DNA of 64,000 nt, taken from positions 6,791,501 through 6,855,500 of the forward strand of contig CM066736.1 of the NCBI GenBank assembly GCA_033961575.1, written 5' to 3'. The DNA comes from Aselliscus stoliczkanus (lineage: Eukaryota; Chordata; Mammalia; Chiroptera; Hipposideridae). Numbering within the stretch: position 1 is the stretch's first letter; the number at the start of each line of letters is the position of its first letter. The translations under genes and the position numbers were made by a program. Below the pieces are notes generated by a model. It had not been told where the DNA came from and searched no databases. It saw nothing but the letters and a program-made list of their open reading frames with translations. Of the stretch, positions 10,560-21,660 are shown piece after piece.

Positions 10560-11220
10560 TTGGCCCAGAATCAGGCTGTTCACTATTGACATTCTCTGAA
10601 AAAGGAAGCTGGAGAGAATGTGACCTTAGTAGAGCTCAGAACCCCACCTTTGACCTTGACCTGGTTCTGGGGCTGCACTTCTCTTCGGAACTTGTGCCCG
10701 TTGGGGTTTATCTGGAGGAGAGGCCAGGCTTGGCATGAGGACTTCACAAAACAGAGAGTCAGTGAGACCGAGCCCTCATTGTCAGGACTGCACAAATGCA
10801 GCCTGTCCCTCTCTCCAGCTACCTCCATGAGAGGCAGAGCAACGGCAGAGGCTGAGAGAACGCAGGAGGGCTGGGCCACAGTAAAGACGGGCTCTCAGTG
10901 GAGATGGCAGGTAGGGAAGCAGCGAGGCAGAGAGAGGCGCGGGGCTCTAGTAATTAATTAAGGGAGGGATGTGAAGTAGGGCAGAATCCACAGAGGAAGC
11001 CAGCACTCCGTCTGGGGTTTACGGGTCATTTTTCTGGGGGCAGTTCAGTTGCCCCCACGAGGATAGTACATTGGTCCATTACCTCCTGACAAACAAAGGC
11101 AGCCCCTTGGGCAAACTGGGATGGATGTGCCCTCTCCTGGCTTAAGATACAAAGAACTGCCTCCCCAGATCCCAGGGGCTGACTTTGGCCTTGCGGGGTG
11201 GTCATGGTGGGCTGCTCTGG
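10560..11220. other. Unassigned intergenic sequence
   Basis: GC-moderate sequence without recognised repeats. Frames of about 100 codons on both strands overlap each other and carry no motif. Confidence 0.45.
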
Positions 11221-11227
11221 AGCCACA

Positions 11228-11402
11228 CTGCTGGTTCAATGTTGACACCAGCTGTGTGACCTCGAGTGAGTGAGTCGACCTTTCTGTGCCTCAATAGCCC
11301 CCTCCCCCCATAAAATGGTAATAATAGTGCCTTCCTCTTAGGGTTGGAATAAGGATTAAATGTTTGAAATGATACCAGGCACATAGTAAACATTCAACCA
11401 CT
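11228..11402 (+). repeat. MIR SINE
   Basis: 'cagctgtgtgacctcgagtg', 'ataaaatggtaataatagtg' and 'gcacatagtaaacattcaa' are MIR in sense order. Confidence 0.85.
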
Positions 11403-11406
11403 AATA

Positions 11407-11786
11407 TAGTTGGTCCTCTGTATCTACGTGCTCCACACCAGTGAATTCAACCAACCACTGATGGAAAATATTCAGAAAAAAATGTTATGTTGTTGATGAC
11501 GTGTACTGTGTAGTTAGGCCTATGATGGTTGCATCTATATTGAATATGTACAACACAGACTTTTTTCTGGTCCTTATTCCCTCAATGATACAGTATAATA
11601 GCGATTTATGTAGCATTTACATTGCATTAAGTATTATAAGTAAGCTAAAGAGGATTTAAAGTATATGAGAGGATTGCCTAGGTTATATGCTAATACTATG
11701 CCATTTTATATAAGGGACTTGAGCATCCATGGATTTTGATATCCGTGGGGCTCCTGGAACCAATCCCTTGTCTCTATTATGTACTG
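11407..11786 (+). mobile_element. TcMar-Tigger non-autonomous element (MER2-like)
   Basis: Starts 'tagttggtcctctgtatcta' after a TA and includes 'attcaaccaaccactgatgg', 'attataagtaagctaaagag' and 'gggacttgagcatccatgga', the order of MER2/Tigger MITE relics. The right terminus is degraded. No transposase. Confidence 0.8.
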
Positions 11787-11789
11787 GTA

Positions 11790-12260
11790 AAAGATGGAGT
11801 TCTTGGTCCTGGGAAGGAGAAGAAAGGTGCTTTAGTTTACCAAGGATTCCACATTGGACCCAAATACCAGCGTAGTGGGGTGCAAGTCAGGTGTCACTGA
11901 TAAGAGAAATAAATGTAGTGGGAGGGAAAGCTATGGCAACTACTGCAGTGTCCACTGACAAACATCCCTTTCTTCCTTGCAAGGGGCAACATCTGGGGCA
12001 GTCTGGGAAAGCTTTTCTCTCCTAATAAGAGGAAAGCATGTTATAGGAGAATCTGCTCCAAGGCTTTGCTTGTTTCCTCCTCTGAATGCAGCTGTGTGAA
12101 GATGTAATGCCTGGAACTGTGGCAGCCATTTTGTGATCATGAGGGACGCACAGAGAATAACAGAGACGTTAGCCCAGTGCCCTGAGTGTTTCTCGGTAAT
12201 CGCTCCAGTGCTGGGAGCCTCCTCCTCCAGATTCCTTGTTATATGAGGAAAATCAGCGCC
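11790..12260 (-). repeat. Possible LTR-like relic
   Basis: Resembles, in reverse, the CCAAT-containing LTR-like elements seen at 25.9, 36.7 and 48.4 kb. Similarity is weak by eye. Confidence 0.3.
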
Positions 12261-12272
12261 TGTTGTTTAGGG

Positions 12273-12486
12273 CAGGGTTTGGCAAATGTTTTCTGTAAAA
12301 GACCATATTTTAACTTTGCAGGCCTGTGGTCTCTGTCGTGATGACTCAGTTCTGCTGTTTTCTCAGGAAATCAGCCATAGACAGTATGTTAACAAGTAGG
12401 TGTGACTGTGTTCCAATAAAATTGTATTTTCAAAAATTCACAGGGGGCCACATTGGCCCTGTGGGCTCTAGTTTGTCAACCCTTAT
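12273..12486 (+). mobile_element. hAT-Charlie-type MITE
   Basis: Ends CAGGGTTTGGCAAA and TTTGTCAACCCTTA form degraded terminal inverted repeats. Internal 'tgttccaataaaattgtatt' and 'ggccacattggccctgtggg' are typical of this ancient family. Confidence 0.78.
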
Positions 12487-12540
12487 TTTTGGCCATGTTA
12501 GCTGAATTTACTGAATTTACAAACATTTCTTTCTTTCTTT

Positions 12541-12717
12541 TTTTAATAAATTTTATTGGGGAACAGTATATTTTTCCCAGACCCATCAACTCCAAGTCAA
12601 GTCGTTGTCTTCAGTCTAGTTGTGGAGGGTGCAGCTCACTGGCCCATGTGGGAATCGAACCAGCAACGGTAGTGTTATGAGCACTGTGCTCTAACCAACA
12701 GAGCCCACCGGCCTCCC
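12541..12717 (-). repeat. Second tRNA-derived SINE family
   Basis: Reversed element with 'attttattggggaacagtat', 'gtctagttgtggagggtgca' and 'gggaatcgaaccagcaacgg'. The head (…CTCTAACCAACAGAGCC) differs from the GGCCGGCC family. I associate this type with rhinolophoid bat genomes, from memory. No convincing TSD. Confidence 0.8.
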
Positions 12718-12844
12718 TGAACCCAATGCATTCCTAGTAGAGCATGTGTGGACTGTCTTGGAAGGTCATCTCGCACCCCAGACACAGCTGTGCTCACAGC
12801 CCCCATGCCACTGGCTGGCAGCATCAGTGTATTTTCTTGTCTAC

Positions 12845-13290
12845 CAATATTCATTCATTCAGCAAACATCTGTTGAGCACCTGCTATGTGTCAGGAACTA
12901 TTCAAATGCTGGGGTAGGGTAGGGAATGTTGGATCCTGCCCATAGGGAGTGCTCATTATATAACACTGTGAATCCAGGCAGGCTTCCTGGAGTAGGTGCT
13001 GAGTTGGCTCTAAAGGGTGAGTAGGAGTTGGCAGGGTGAAGGGCAGAGCATATGGGGATAGGTAGGTAGGAGAACATTCCAGGCAAAAGATTTAGGGTAG
13101 GAGGGGACCTGGCACATATGCGGCTGGAATGGGGACGGGGAGAGAAAGAGTAGAAGAGAGTGAGGCTAGCAAGCTTATGTGGTACCAGATCCCAGGGGCC
13201 CTGGTAGGCCATTGGCTTTCACGCTGAGTGAGATGGAGCTTCAGGAGGCCTCAACTTACTGATGGCAGCTTGGACCCATGTGGCAGCAGG
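12845..13290 (-). repeat. L2 LINE 3' fragment
   Basis: 'attcattcagcaaacatctg', 'gagcacctgctatgtgtcag' and 'gcaggcttcctggagtaggt' read as reverse-complement L2. Confidence 0.82.
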
Positions 13291-13930
13291 GAAGATGGGA
13301 AGGAGAGGGCCTTGAGAGATTTTGAGGAGGTAAGCTAGATGGAACTTGAGGATACAGTGGAAGAAGGAGGGGTCAGAGATGACATGTGGGGTTCTGATTC
13401 GTGACTTTGATTTCACCTGTATTTAAAGAAATAGAGATAGGGCAGAGAGGAATCCAGAAAAATATTTTTGAGACCTGTATGCAGTGGCTTTATCAGAAAG
13501 AAAGGAGCAAGCTACAGACAAGGGCTCAGATTTCTGCCCCATTGTCAAGCTTTGGCTTGGGTTTGTCCTGGAAAGTGAATAGAATTAATTGGACCTCAGC
13601 ACAATTATCTTAATTTACAGCATTAGGCAAAATCTATAAATGTCAAGGTGTGAAGTACAGGAATGTAACAGGCGTTGTCAAAGAGGCTGCTACACCTGCA
13701 GTATTCTCCCCTGACTGCCAAAGAGGTGTTTAGCTGGGAGGACTTGGCCCAGATTATGGGGGAGGCTAGGGCCTTGACCAAAAATCAGGGGAACCGTGTA
13801 TGTGCCAGGCAATCCCTGTGGCCAGTTCCAAACACTCCCTTTACCTATTTTTAAATTTAATTTTAATGTTTATCAAAATACTACAGATACATTGAAGAAA
13901 AAGTCAAAGACAAAAGGGCACAGCTCTCTG
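13291..13930. other. Unassigned intergenic sequence
   Basis: The leftmost part may still be L2. The rest shows no recognised feature. Confidence 0.4.
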
Positions 13931-13934
13931 CTCT

Positions 13935-14300
13935 GGCTTGCCCAGGACTGCAAGTAACAGAAAACCCAAATGCTGGTAACATAAACTGTAAAAGCTGATT
14001 TTAACTTTTTAGTTGTTGTTCACGCCCAGAGGTCCAGAGGTGAGCACGTAGTTAAATGGCTCGACAGCATTAGGTCAGGTGTTTCTTTTGTTTCTTGGCC
14101 TTTCCCTCATGACCACAAAATGGCTGCTGCAGCTCTTCAAGTCATCAATCACCTCTGTGTTCTAGACAGGAGGAAGGAAGCAAAGTCTTTCCCAGATATC
14201 CCCATCAGATTTCTGATTATGTCATTGGCCAGAACTGTGTCTTGTGACCCAGTCCCAGCTGCTGAGGAGTCTAGGAAGGTGAGAGGTTTTTGTGGATTTT
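13935..14300 (-). repeat. LTR-like ancient repeat
   Basis: 'actgcaagtaacagaaaacc', 'cacaaaatggctgctgcagc' and 'ggccagaactgtgtcttgtg' recur, in the same order, in the element at 20310-21290. Family name uncertain. Confidence 0.5.
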
Positions 14301-14795
14301 TTTGGTTTTTTTGCTTGTTCAGTTTTTTTTTTCTTTTTTTTTTTAGTTTTTCAGCCTCTATAATAGAAAGGCAAGGAAAAGGAGGTTGAGGTGGGTGTTG
14401 AGTGGGTCACCCCACAGTATCTACTATGGTCCCTGTCCCAACCCTTCTTACCCTGAACTCTCACTTCCCTGAAGCAACTACTTTCAACTCCTTTAATGGT
14501 CTTTCCTTCCCCTATGTATTATCTCTATTTTCCTAAGTAAAATATCCTGTTACTTTGTGATTTTTTTTTCCTATTCAGTTATCTGTTGTCTCTCAACTAT
14601 GGAGGGGAAAGATTTATCTTTTCTGAGCCCTACCCTCACTTACTCCACATGTCTCACACACCAACAGACTTCCTCATTTCATCTTCTAAGAACAGTTTAG
14701 GAACTACTTAATTTTTGAACCATATTTTATTTTTACTTTATATTTAATATTTTGAAAATATTGAACCAACAAAATTACCTTAGGTGAGCCAGGTC
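14301..14795. other. Unassigned sequence with T-rich tract
   Basis: A T-rich stretch (about 14297-14350) is followed by pyrimidine-rich, repeat-poor sequence. No coding signal. Confidence 0.4.
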
Positions 14796-15275
14796 AATAT
14801 CAACAGTGATAAATCATGTTGGTAGCATATACCCTTGATACAGGGTGACAAAAATGGCACTTTACCTCTGTGGTCTTCCTCCCAAACACCTGTAACTCAA
14901 TCTAATCAGGAGGGAAACATCAGACACTCCAACTGAGGGACATTGTACAAAATACTTGACCAGTACTGCTCAAAACTGTACGTTAATCAAAAACAAGGAT
15001 GGTTTGAAAAATTGTCATAGCCAAGAGGAACCTAAGAAGACTGACAACCAAATATGTGAATTTCCTAGAACAGAAAAAGACATTCGATAAAACAAAGGAA
15101 TCTATAGATTTTAATTAAAATGATCATGTATCAGTATTGATCTATTAATTGTAATAAATTTACTATATTAATGTAAGATGTTAGTGATGGGGAAACAGAG
15201 TATAGGGTATATGGGAACTCTCTAAACTATACTATCCATTTTCCTGTAATTCTAAGACTTTTCTATAAAGCAGTC
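14796..15275 (+). repeat. LINE (L1M-type) 3'-UTR fragment
   Basis: 'acagggtgacaaaaatggca', 'gtggtcttcctcccaaacac' and 'atgggaactctctaaactat' match an old L1 3' UTR. The same element occurs reversed at 60435-61210 and in part at 42345-42690. Confidence 0.7.
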
Positions 15276-15441
15276 CATTAAAATTTTGAATTAATGTTCA
15301 ATGTTTATGTTACGATGATTATATTGTTCACAAATGAGGCTTTGTGTACTAAGACTAAACATTTTGCTTTCCCCAGAGTTAGCAATTGCCTCTTTTTTTT
15401 TTTTTTTCAGTCTTTTCTTGTGTTCTTAATAACTCATCCCA

Positions 15442-15499
15442 GGGGCCAGCTGAGTGGCACAGTGGTTGAGCACTGGCTTGGGAGGCCGGCGGCCCCGGT
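15442..15499 (+). repeat. Orphan SINE head, truncated
   Basis: Only the first ~58 bp of the GGCCGGCC SINE is present (ggccagctgagtggcacagt … cggccccggt). It stops before the B-box region and runs straight into MIR sequence. No tail and no TSD are visible. Confidence 0.75.
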
Positions 15500-15600
15500 C
15501 AACAGTAATCACAGCTACCATTCTTTGAGCCCCGTCTGGGTGCCAGGCTCTGTGCCAATCAGTTACCTACAGCAGCTCAGTGAATTTATCGCCTTAGGTG
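15500..15600 (-). repeat. MIR SINE fragment
   Basis: 'aatcacagctaccattcttt' and 'gtgccaggctctgtgccaat' are reversed MIR core. Confidence 0.65.
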
Positions 15601-15604
15601 GGGC

Positions 15605-16160
15605 ACATGCCTGCTCCGGTGAGACAGTAGTCCCAGGATACCTGTTTCACATCTGCCAACTTTATACATTTACTTCCCTCTCTGGCGCCCAAAAAGCCCT
15701 AGAAGTTTGGGACCCCTTCGACTCCCCACTGTAGGGAAGGCTGTGTCTGCGAGTTCCAGAGGGACCTGGCCACAGTCAGTCCCTGTGGCCTCCTGCAGCA
15801 GCTAAACGCGCTCATCTGCATGGCTCCAGCCTGAGCCTCTGTGCCTCCTGCATGCCGGCGTGATGACAGCGGTCAAGAGGGGTCAGGTAGTCGAGGTGGG
15901 AAGCTTTCCAGACCCAAAGAGGGGGTTAGAATTCACCGTCGCAAGTCCCAGGGCTTGTCCCGGGGCTGACTTCTCTCACAGTCATTTCTTCTGAGATTCA
16001 TGCTTCCCCTTAAGGACCATTTCAGTCACCTAGTGTGTGTCTGGCCCAACTTTATCAGGCATCAGAGCACCTACCCCACAAGGTCACATATCTCTGGCGC
16101 GTTACCTCTCATGTGTTTCCATCCAGTCATGGCTCAGTTGCCTGCAGCCAGGGTCGAATG
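15605..16160. other. Unassigned intergenic sequence
   Basis: Low-copy appearance. A 119-codon frame at 16000-16359 has no recognisable domain. Confidence 0.4.
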
Positions 16161-16164
16161 CCAT

Positions 16165-16250
16165 CTCATTTCAAGCTATATACTTTTAGTGAGCACCTAC
16201 TATGTGCCAGGCATTATCTCATGTATCAGGCATTATCTTAGCAAACGACA
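16165..16250 (-). repeat. MIR fragment
   Basis: 'gtgagcacctactatgtgcc' followed by a local duplication of 'catgtatcaggcattatct'-like text. Confidence 0.6.
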
Positions 16251-16514
16251 GTCATTAGAGTTTCCCTTCACAGTTTTTAGAAGCTCCATCTGTACTATAT
16301 TTGACTTAATATTTTTCTTTAAGTTGGCCCCCTTTTTTATTTCAATAAATTTTGTTTGAAAAGGAACCTTAGCTCACAGTCATCAATAGAAAACAAGTAT
16401 CACTTGCCAAAAGCAGACAGTAACCTTAAAAATGAAGACATAACTATTAAAAACTGTTCATCTCTGTCCAACCTATAATCACCTCTAGTACTGCCAATGA
16501 GGTATAGAGCCAGG

Positions 16515-16700
16515 ATGATGGCACTTTATCTCCTTTAGACCTCACCATGCCTCCATAAGGTGAGTTCCATCATCATCCCTATTCTACAGATGTGGGATCT
16601 GAGGCTCGGAGAGGTGAAGGGACTTGCCTGGGAAGGAGGCCTAGGAAGTGTTGGGACTGAGATTCAAATCCTGGCCCGTCTCAACCACAAGGCTTGAGCC
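16515..16700 (-). repeat. MIR SINE
   Basis: 'ctgaggctcggagaggtgaa', 'gggacttgcctgggaagg' and 'gagattcaaatcctggcccg' are reversed MIR. Confidence 0.8.
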
Positions 16701-17044
16701 CTCTGAGGCCCAGCCCTGGGTCTTGTGATGTCTACATGGGTCCTTTTCTGTCTTCTTGGTTGTTGGTATCATGGGAGCTGAGATTCCTCAGGGCCACGAG
16801 AACCTGCTTTACACCCTTAGGACATTTACCTACACCTGTAAGAGGCTGAGGTCCCTGATAGAGCTTCCTGATGATGTGGGAGAGCCTTCAAGGCTCAATC
16901 TTACGTCACCTGACCCAGCCTGGTTCTCTGCCCATCCCCCCAACCATGTCTCCATGAGTTTCTCCAGAGAATCCTCTGTCCTCTGTTTTTTTTATTCCAA
17001 AAGGCTGTCCTTCATTAGCTTCAAGGAGATGGTGATGGTTCGGT
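16701..17044. other. Unassigned intergenic sequence
   Basis: No repeat recognised. A 113-codon frame spans it without motif support. Confidence 0.4.
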
Positions 17045-17217
17045 GTGTATGGGATGTTACACCACTCAGGACTCCTTTGGTTTTAAGTGAACCATAACAA
17101 CACTCAGCGGCTTACATAAATAAGGGGATTTTTGACTCATATAACTGAGAAATCCCAATGGGAAGGACTTCAGGCATGGCTGGATCCAGGCTTTGCACTA
17201 TATCATCTGGATTTAAT

Positions 17218-17267
<50 letters not shown>

Positions 17268-17276
17268 CTTTCTCTC

Positions 17277-17332
<56 letters not shown>

Positions 17333-17560
17333 GTTGCCATGCAGTCCTCTCCCTACCTGCTTCTCATCTCTCCTTTTGTCCTGGTTCATTTGCCTCTTGC
17401 AGTGTCAAAAGTGCCTACTGGCAGCTCCAGGCTAACAATTTACCAGTTCAGCAACTCCTGTTGAAAGAGAGCATGTTTTTCCTAATAGTCCCAGCAAAAG
17501 CCCCAGGCTGGACTCTCATTGGTTCAAGTTAGATCAAAGCCCCGTCTTTGAAACCATTAC
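17045..17560 (-). repeat. LTR-like ancient repeat with microsatellite
   Basis: 'caggcatggctggatccagg', 'ctggcagctccaggctaaca' and 'ggactctcattggttcaagt' recur in the element at 50280-50600 in the same order. A CT repeat has expanded inside it. Family name uncertain. Confidence 0.5.
17221..17331. repeat. (CT)n microsatellite, interrupted
   Basis: Two pure CT runs, about 17221-17263 and 17281-17331, are separated by 'tttttctttctctcttcc'. All + strand bases are pyrimidines. Confidence 0.97.
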
Positions 17561-18420
17561 TAAACCAACTAAACCACTTGGATCAAGAATAGGAGAGGGG
17601 TGGTCTCCCAAAGGAAAATCAGGGTGCTGTTACCAGAGGAGGGAAAAGAGAGTCCTGGAGGCCAGACAACAGACATCCCCTATGGACATAAAGTTGGTGT
17701 TTGCAAAACAGTGCAAGACTCAGATGTTCCAGTTACTAAAACAACTGAGAGCCGGATCGCCTTCTCAGGTCCTTGGACCGTGGTGTTTTAGCGGGAAGGT
17801 TACCAGAGCCCACTGAGCTGTTTTCTCTTCAGCCTCCCTTCCTGGTGCCCTGAAAGTGTTGGCCTCTACCGTCTCCATCCCAACCGGGTGGCAAAGAGAT
17901 TCTGCCCAGGCACACTATGTTCTAGCTGATTGACCCAGAGATTTTTGTGAACAGGTTCCTTCTCTCTCACCACAAACCTTCAGCTAAGAAACAGCTCTCA
18001 GGCAGGAAGAAAGTAGACACAGGGCGGGAAGGTGGCTCAGGAGGAGAAGACCAAGAACAAGGGATTGGCAAAGAGATGGTGGTTTATTCATATTCATTTA
18101 GTCTGTCTCCCTCTTTCCCTCCCTCCTCTCTCTCTGCAGCCCAGATTCTCTCCTTCCCCATGCACATGGCCCAACAATGCTTCCCCACTGCCCCCCAATT
18201 TTCTCTCTAAGGCGCCAGCACAGCCTGAGTAGCACCCCTGAATCCCCCCCATTCATGAACAGAAGAATCTGGTTGGCCCGTCGCAGGCAGGGAGCCCCAT
18301 CCTGAGCCAATCAGCTGCAGCCAGGGTGGGGTCACGTGATCTCAGACCCCACCCATGGGGAGGTGCCCTGGTCTGAAGGAGAAGGTGGGAACCAGGGCCC
18401 CCTCCCAAAAGAACCCATGA
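17561..18420. other. Unassigned intergenic sequence
   Basis: Moderately GC-rich. Short overlapping frames on both strands show no domain signature. Confidence 0.4.
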
Positions 18421-19660
18421 GATCCACCCTGTATACAACTTAAATCTGGTGACTTTTACATTTTTTACTTTAAAATCAGGCCTCTCTCAGGGCATTCACG
18501 AGGTGGAGGGTGTGAGGTTTGACAGCCTCGTGGTAACAAAGCGATTTCATAACTGTTAAAATAAAAAATAAAAGAAACTGTACAGTGCAGGCAACCGCCC
18601 TTCTGCGGAGACAAGGCTGAGGACGGCGCCGCGCTCCTCTGCTCGGCAGTCCTGGGCCTGAGATAACATTTATTTGGGCGCTTGCATCACACATGTGCTC
18701 CATGACGGATTGCTGGACGTTGACAGCATGGCTCCGATACTAAAAACATATGACTCCATATGGATCGCCGTGGTGTGGGGTGGGAATCCTGGACGGCTCG
18801 AGGCTGCAGATGGCCATGTATAATTCACGGGATTTGTGAGGACTCTGCATCTGCTCCGTTGCTCATTCTTCAGTTGTCAGACAGACATAATCCCGAGCCT
18901 CTTATTTTATAACACAGATCTGCCAACGGGAGTGGGGAGGGGAGGCGGGGGAGGCCGAGCCGCTGCCAGGAGAACTCAGAAATAATTTGGGGAGAACATT
19001 CGGAGTGTCAGCGAGGACAGAAGCACGCACCGCAGGAAGCCCTGGCGAAGTTGGAAACCGGCTGCCGGCTCCCTGGTCCCTCATGCGAGGCCAGGTTCCT
19101 GAGGAGGCGCCCGGGAGGGGATGTGTTTTGATTTAACCTCTACTCTGGGCCTCACCCTGGGATTTTGGTTCAACCTGGATCAGCCTTGTGGATGAGCCAG
19201 CAGGTCAGGTGTGAAGGTATTCAGGCATTTAATGACATGAAGTCAGCCTTTCTTAGAGACTGTCTCACGTTGCCACACTGCAGCTTTATGTGGCAGAAAG
19301 AGATGGGATGTTGCGTCATTTCCTTTGGAAGCCTTTCCTGAGTCCATCTTCACTAGATTACGTAGGAACTGTCCCAGTCATGGCTGGTATGCTTGGCTCT
19401 TCTGGGGTCACCTACACTTAGTTTGGTACAAGCCAAGGCTTTCTTGCATCTGCCTGCCCGGGGGGCTTTGCTTTAGCTGCCCTTGCCGGGGATAGGCCAG
19501 AGTGCCAGAGAGGAGACCCCCCCAGAGCTAGTCTCAACCAACGAGGAAGGAAAGGGGGTGAAAATCCCCCAGCTCCTTACCCCGAGGAAGGCAGCTCTGT
19601 GCCAGGTTCTGCGTGGTTCTCCAGAGGCCCTGGGGGCTGAGTCCAGGTGCTCCCAGCATA
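18421..19660. other. Repeat-poor block, candidate conserved non-coding DNA
   Basis: I recognise no interspersed repeat over about 1.2 kb, unusual for this window. Both AT-rich (about 18.44-18.59 kb) and GC-rich (about 18.9-19.1 kb) parts occur. There is no convincing ORF. Confidence 0.4.
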
Positions 19661-19769
19661 AAACGTGCTTTTTATTAAAACCACACCCTTTATAGCACAT
19701 ATTCTTCCTCACTCCTCAGCTTGCGCTTACTGGCATCACCTCCCCCAAATCTATTTGCTTTCAAGTCCT

Positions 19770-19965
19770 TGCCCTGCCCTCTCTCATGATTCCTCAGACC
19801 CTTCGATTTCCTCTCATAGCATTGTTCATATGTGGTTGCTGTCACTTGTTTCGTTATCTTTTCTCCCTGCTATTTATGGAGCAGGGACTCTGTTTATCTG
19901 TCTTATTCTCCATTTGTATACACAGTGCCTGGCACCTAGTAGGTGCCTATTAAACATTTGTGGAG
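19770..19965 (+). repeat. L2 LINE 3' fragment
   Basis: 'tggagcagggactctgttta' and 'cacagtgcctggcacctagt' are sense-strand L2 end. Confidence 0.78.
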
Positions 19966-20140
19966 GTTCTCCTGGCTTCCCCACTCACCAGCTATAAGAT
20001 CTTTAGCAAGTCACCCAACACCCCTCAGCCCCATCCAGCCCCTCAGTTGTAATGAGTGGACAATAATATCGGTCTTGTCTACTGCATGGAATTGTAGTGA
20101 AGAGTAAAATTTTAAAAAGACAGTGGAGGAAAATCTGATT
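19966..20140 (+). repeat. MIR-like SINE fragment
   Basis: 'ctcaccagctataagatctt', 'agcaagtcacccaacacccc' and 'cctcagttgtaatgagtgga' follow MIR order weakly. Confidence 0.6.
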
Positions 20141-20625
20141 AAATTCTGAAATGCTCAACCAAAGTAAGGACCCACTAAGTCAGAATTCCTAGAAGTGTCA
20201 GGCTCCTACTTTATAGGGGTCAATTTCAGATGGTACCCCAAAGCAATTTTATTTGAGTAACTGTATATTTACTTGAATTAAACTAGAAAAAATCATAAGC
20301 AGTCCATCAAACTCAGATGTATTCGTTGGGAATGCATTTGGCTTCAAACAACTGAAAATTCAACTAACAGTGGCTCAAACAAGTAAGGGGTTAATTTTTT
20401 CAATTAACAAAATTTTCAGACATCAACAGTCCAAGGCTGGTACAGCTATCCAAGGGTGTTGTCAAAGATCCAGGGTCCTTCTGACTTCCTGCCTTCATCC
20501 TTGGCATGAGGCTTTTATCTTCATGGCCTCAAGAGGATTGCTGTCTTCTAGGCATTGCATCCTCATTTCAGGCAGGAAGGAGGAAAAGGGGGAGGGAAAA
20601 GGCTGTACCAGCTGAGCCTCTCTAC

Positions 20626-20663
20626 CACCTCCACCACCACCACCACCACCATCATCATCATCT
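20626..20663. repeat. (CAC/CAT)n simple repeat
   Basis: A run of CAC then CAT triplets next to the SINE tail. It makes the SINE's TSD impossible to define. Confidence 0.9.
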
Positions 20664-20668
20664 TCCAC

Positions 20669-21119
20669 TTTTTTTTTTTTTAAGATTTTATTGGGGAATT
20701 GGGGGAAGGGAACAGACAAGTTGCTGTCCTTTTGTTCTTTAGTCTAGTTGTGGAGAACGTCGCTTCAATGGCCCATGTTGGTATTATCTTCCCTAGTGAG
20801 GCAGATCAGTCACCAGCCATTGGATGGCTTCTCACGGTGGCTCACTGCAGCTGCCGGTCACTCACACTTAGCTGCCGGCCATTCACTCTTGGCTGCCAGC
20901 CACTCACAGTAGCTCATGGCAGCCCACTGCTGCCCCACTGCAGCCTATGCAGTCGCTGGCGACTCACTGCAGCCCAGCTCCAGGTCGAGCTGTCGTTCAC
21001 CATCTTAGCTGTAGAGGGCGCAGCATCACTGGCCCTCATGTGGGATCCGAACAGGAGCAGTGCTGCTCAGAGCTGGCGTCCCAAGCCAACTCTTAACCAA
21101 TGTGCCACTCAGCCGGCCC
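20669..21119 (-). repeat. tRNA-derived SINE, long form
   Basis: Reversed long copy: 'attttattggggaattgggg' at the left and GCCACTCAGCCGGCCCC at the right. The body has three to four ~20 bp units based on 'ctcacacttagctgccggcc'. Confidence 0.9.
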
Positions 21120-21290
21120 CATCATCGATTTTTTAATTAGGAAAGCAAAGAGTTTTCTGGGAACTCTACTCGACAGACTTCTGCTCATATTTTATTGGCC
21201 AGAACCTTATCATGCCTAGCTACCTGGGAGTCTGAGAAGGCATTTTTAGCCGGGCACATTGCCTTCCTAACAGAATTAGTAAATGCACTG

Positions 21291-21660
21291 TGCCTTTAGA
21301 AATAGCTTAGTGAAATAAAAGGAATAGGTTTAAAGAAAAATACCAAATAAACTAATACAGCTGGAACAAAGTTGGAGAAACTTCCACTCCTTTTCCTCCA
21401 TCCTTCTCTTCTTTATTACTCAGAGTTGTACTTTTTGTTTTGACTCCTCCCTTTCCTACTGGTCATGATTCCTGTGAACTCAGCGAGGGGAGGGCTGTGC
21501 TCTGTTCAACGTTGTACCCCAAGCACCTAGCATATTGCCTAGCTCCACCGGTGGTATACATATTACTATTCATTGTTTCATTTATTGGTCATTTATTATT
21601 CATTTTTCTCAGCAAGGTGTTAAAACATCTTGGACCAAGTCTTAAGGCTTTCTTAAAATA
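21291..21660. other. Unassigned intergenic sequence
   Basis: 'ctcagcgaggggagggctgt' to 'ccaagcacctagcatattgc' could be an L2 scrap. Otherwise nothing recognised. Confidence 0.35.

Larger units (their letters stand above)
20310..21290 (-). repeat. LTR-like ancient repeat interrupted by a SINE
   Basis: 'caactaacagtggctcaaac', 'gtccaaggctggtacagcta' and 'gcatgaggcttttatcttca' lie left of the SINE. 'ttattggccagaaccttatc' lies right. Same class as 13935-14300. Confidence 0.5.
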
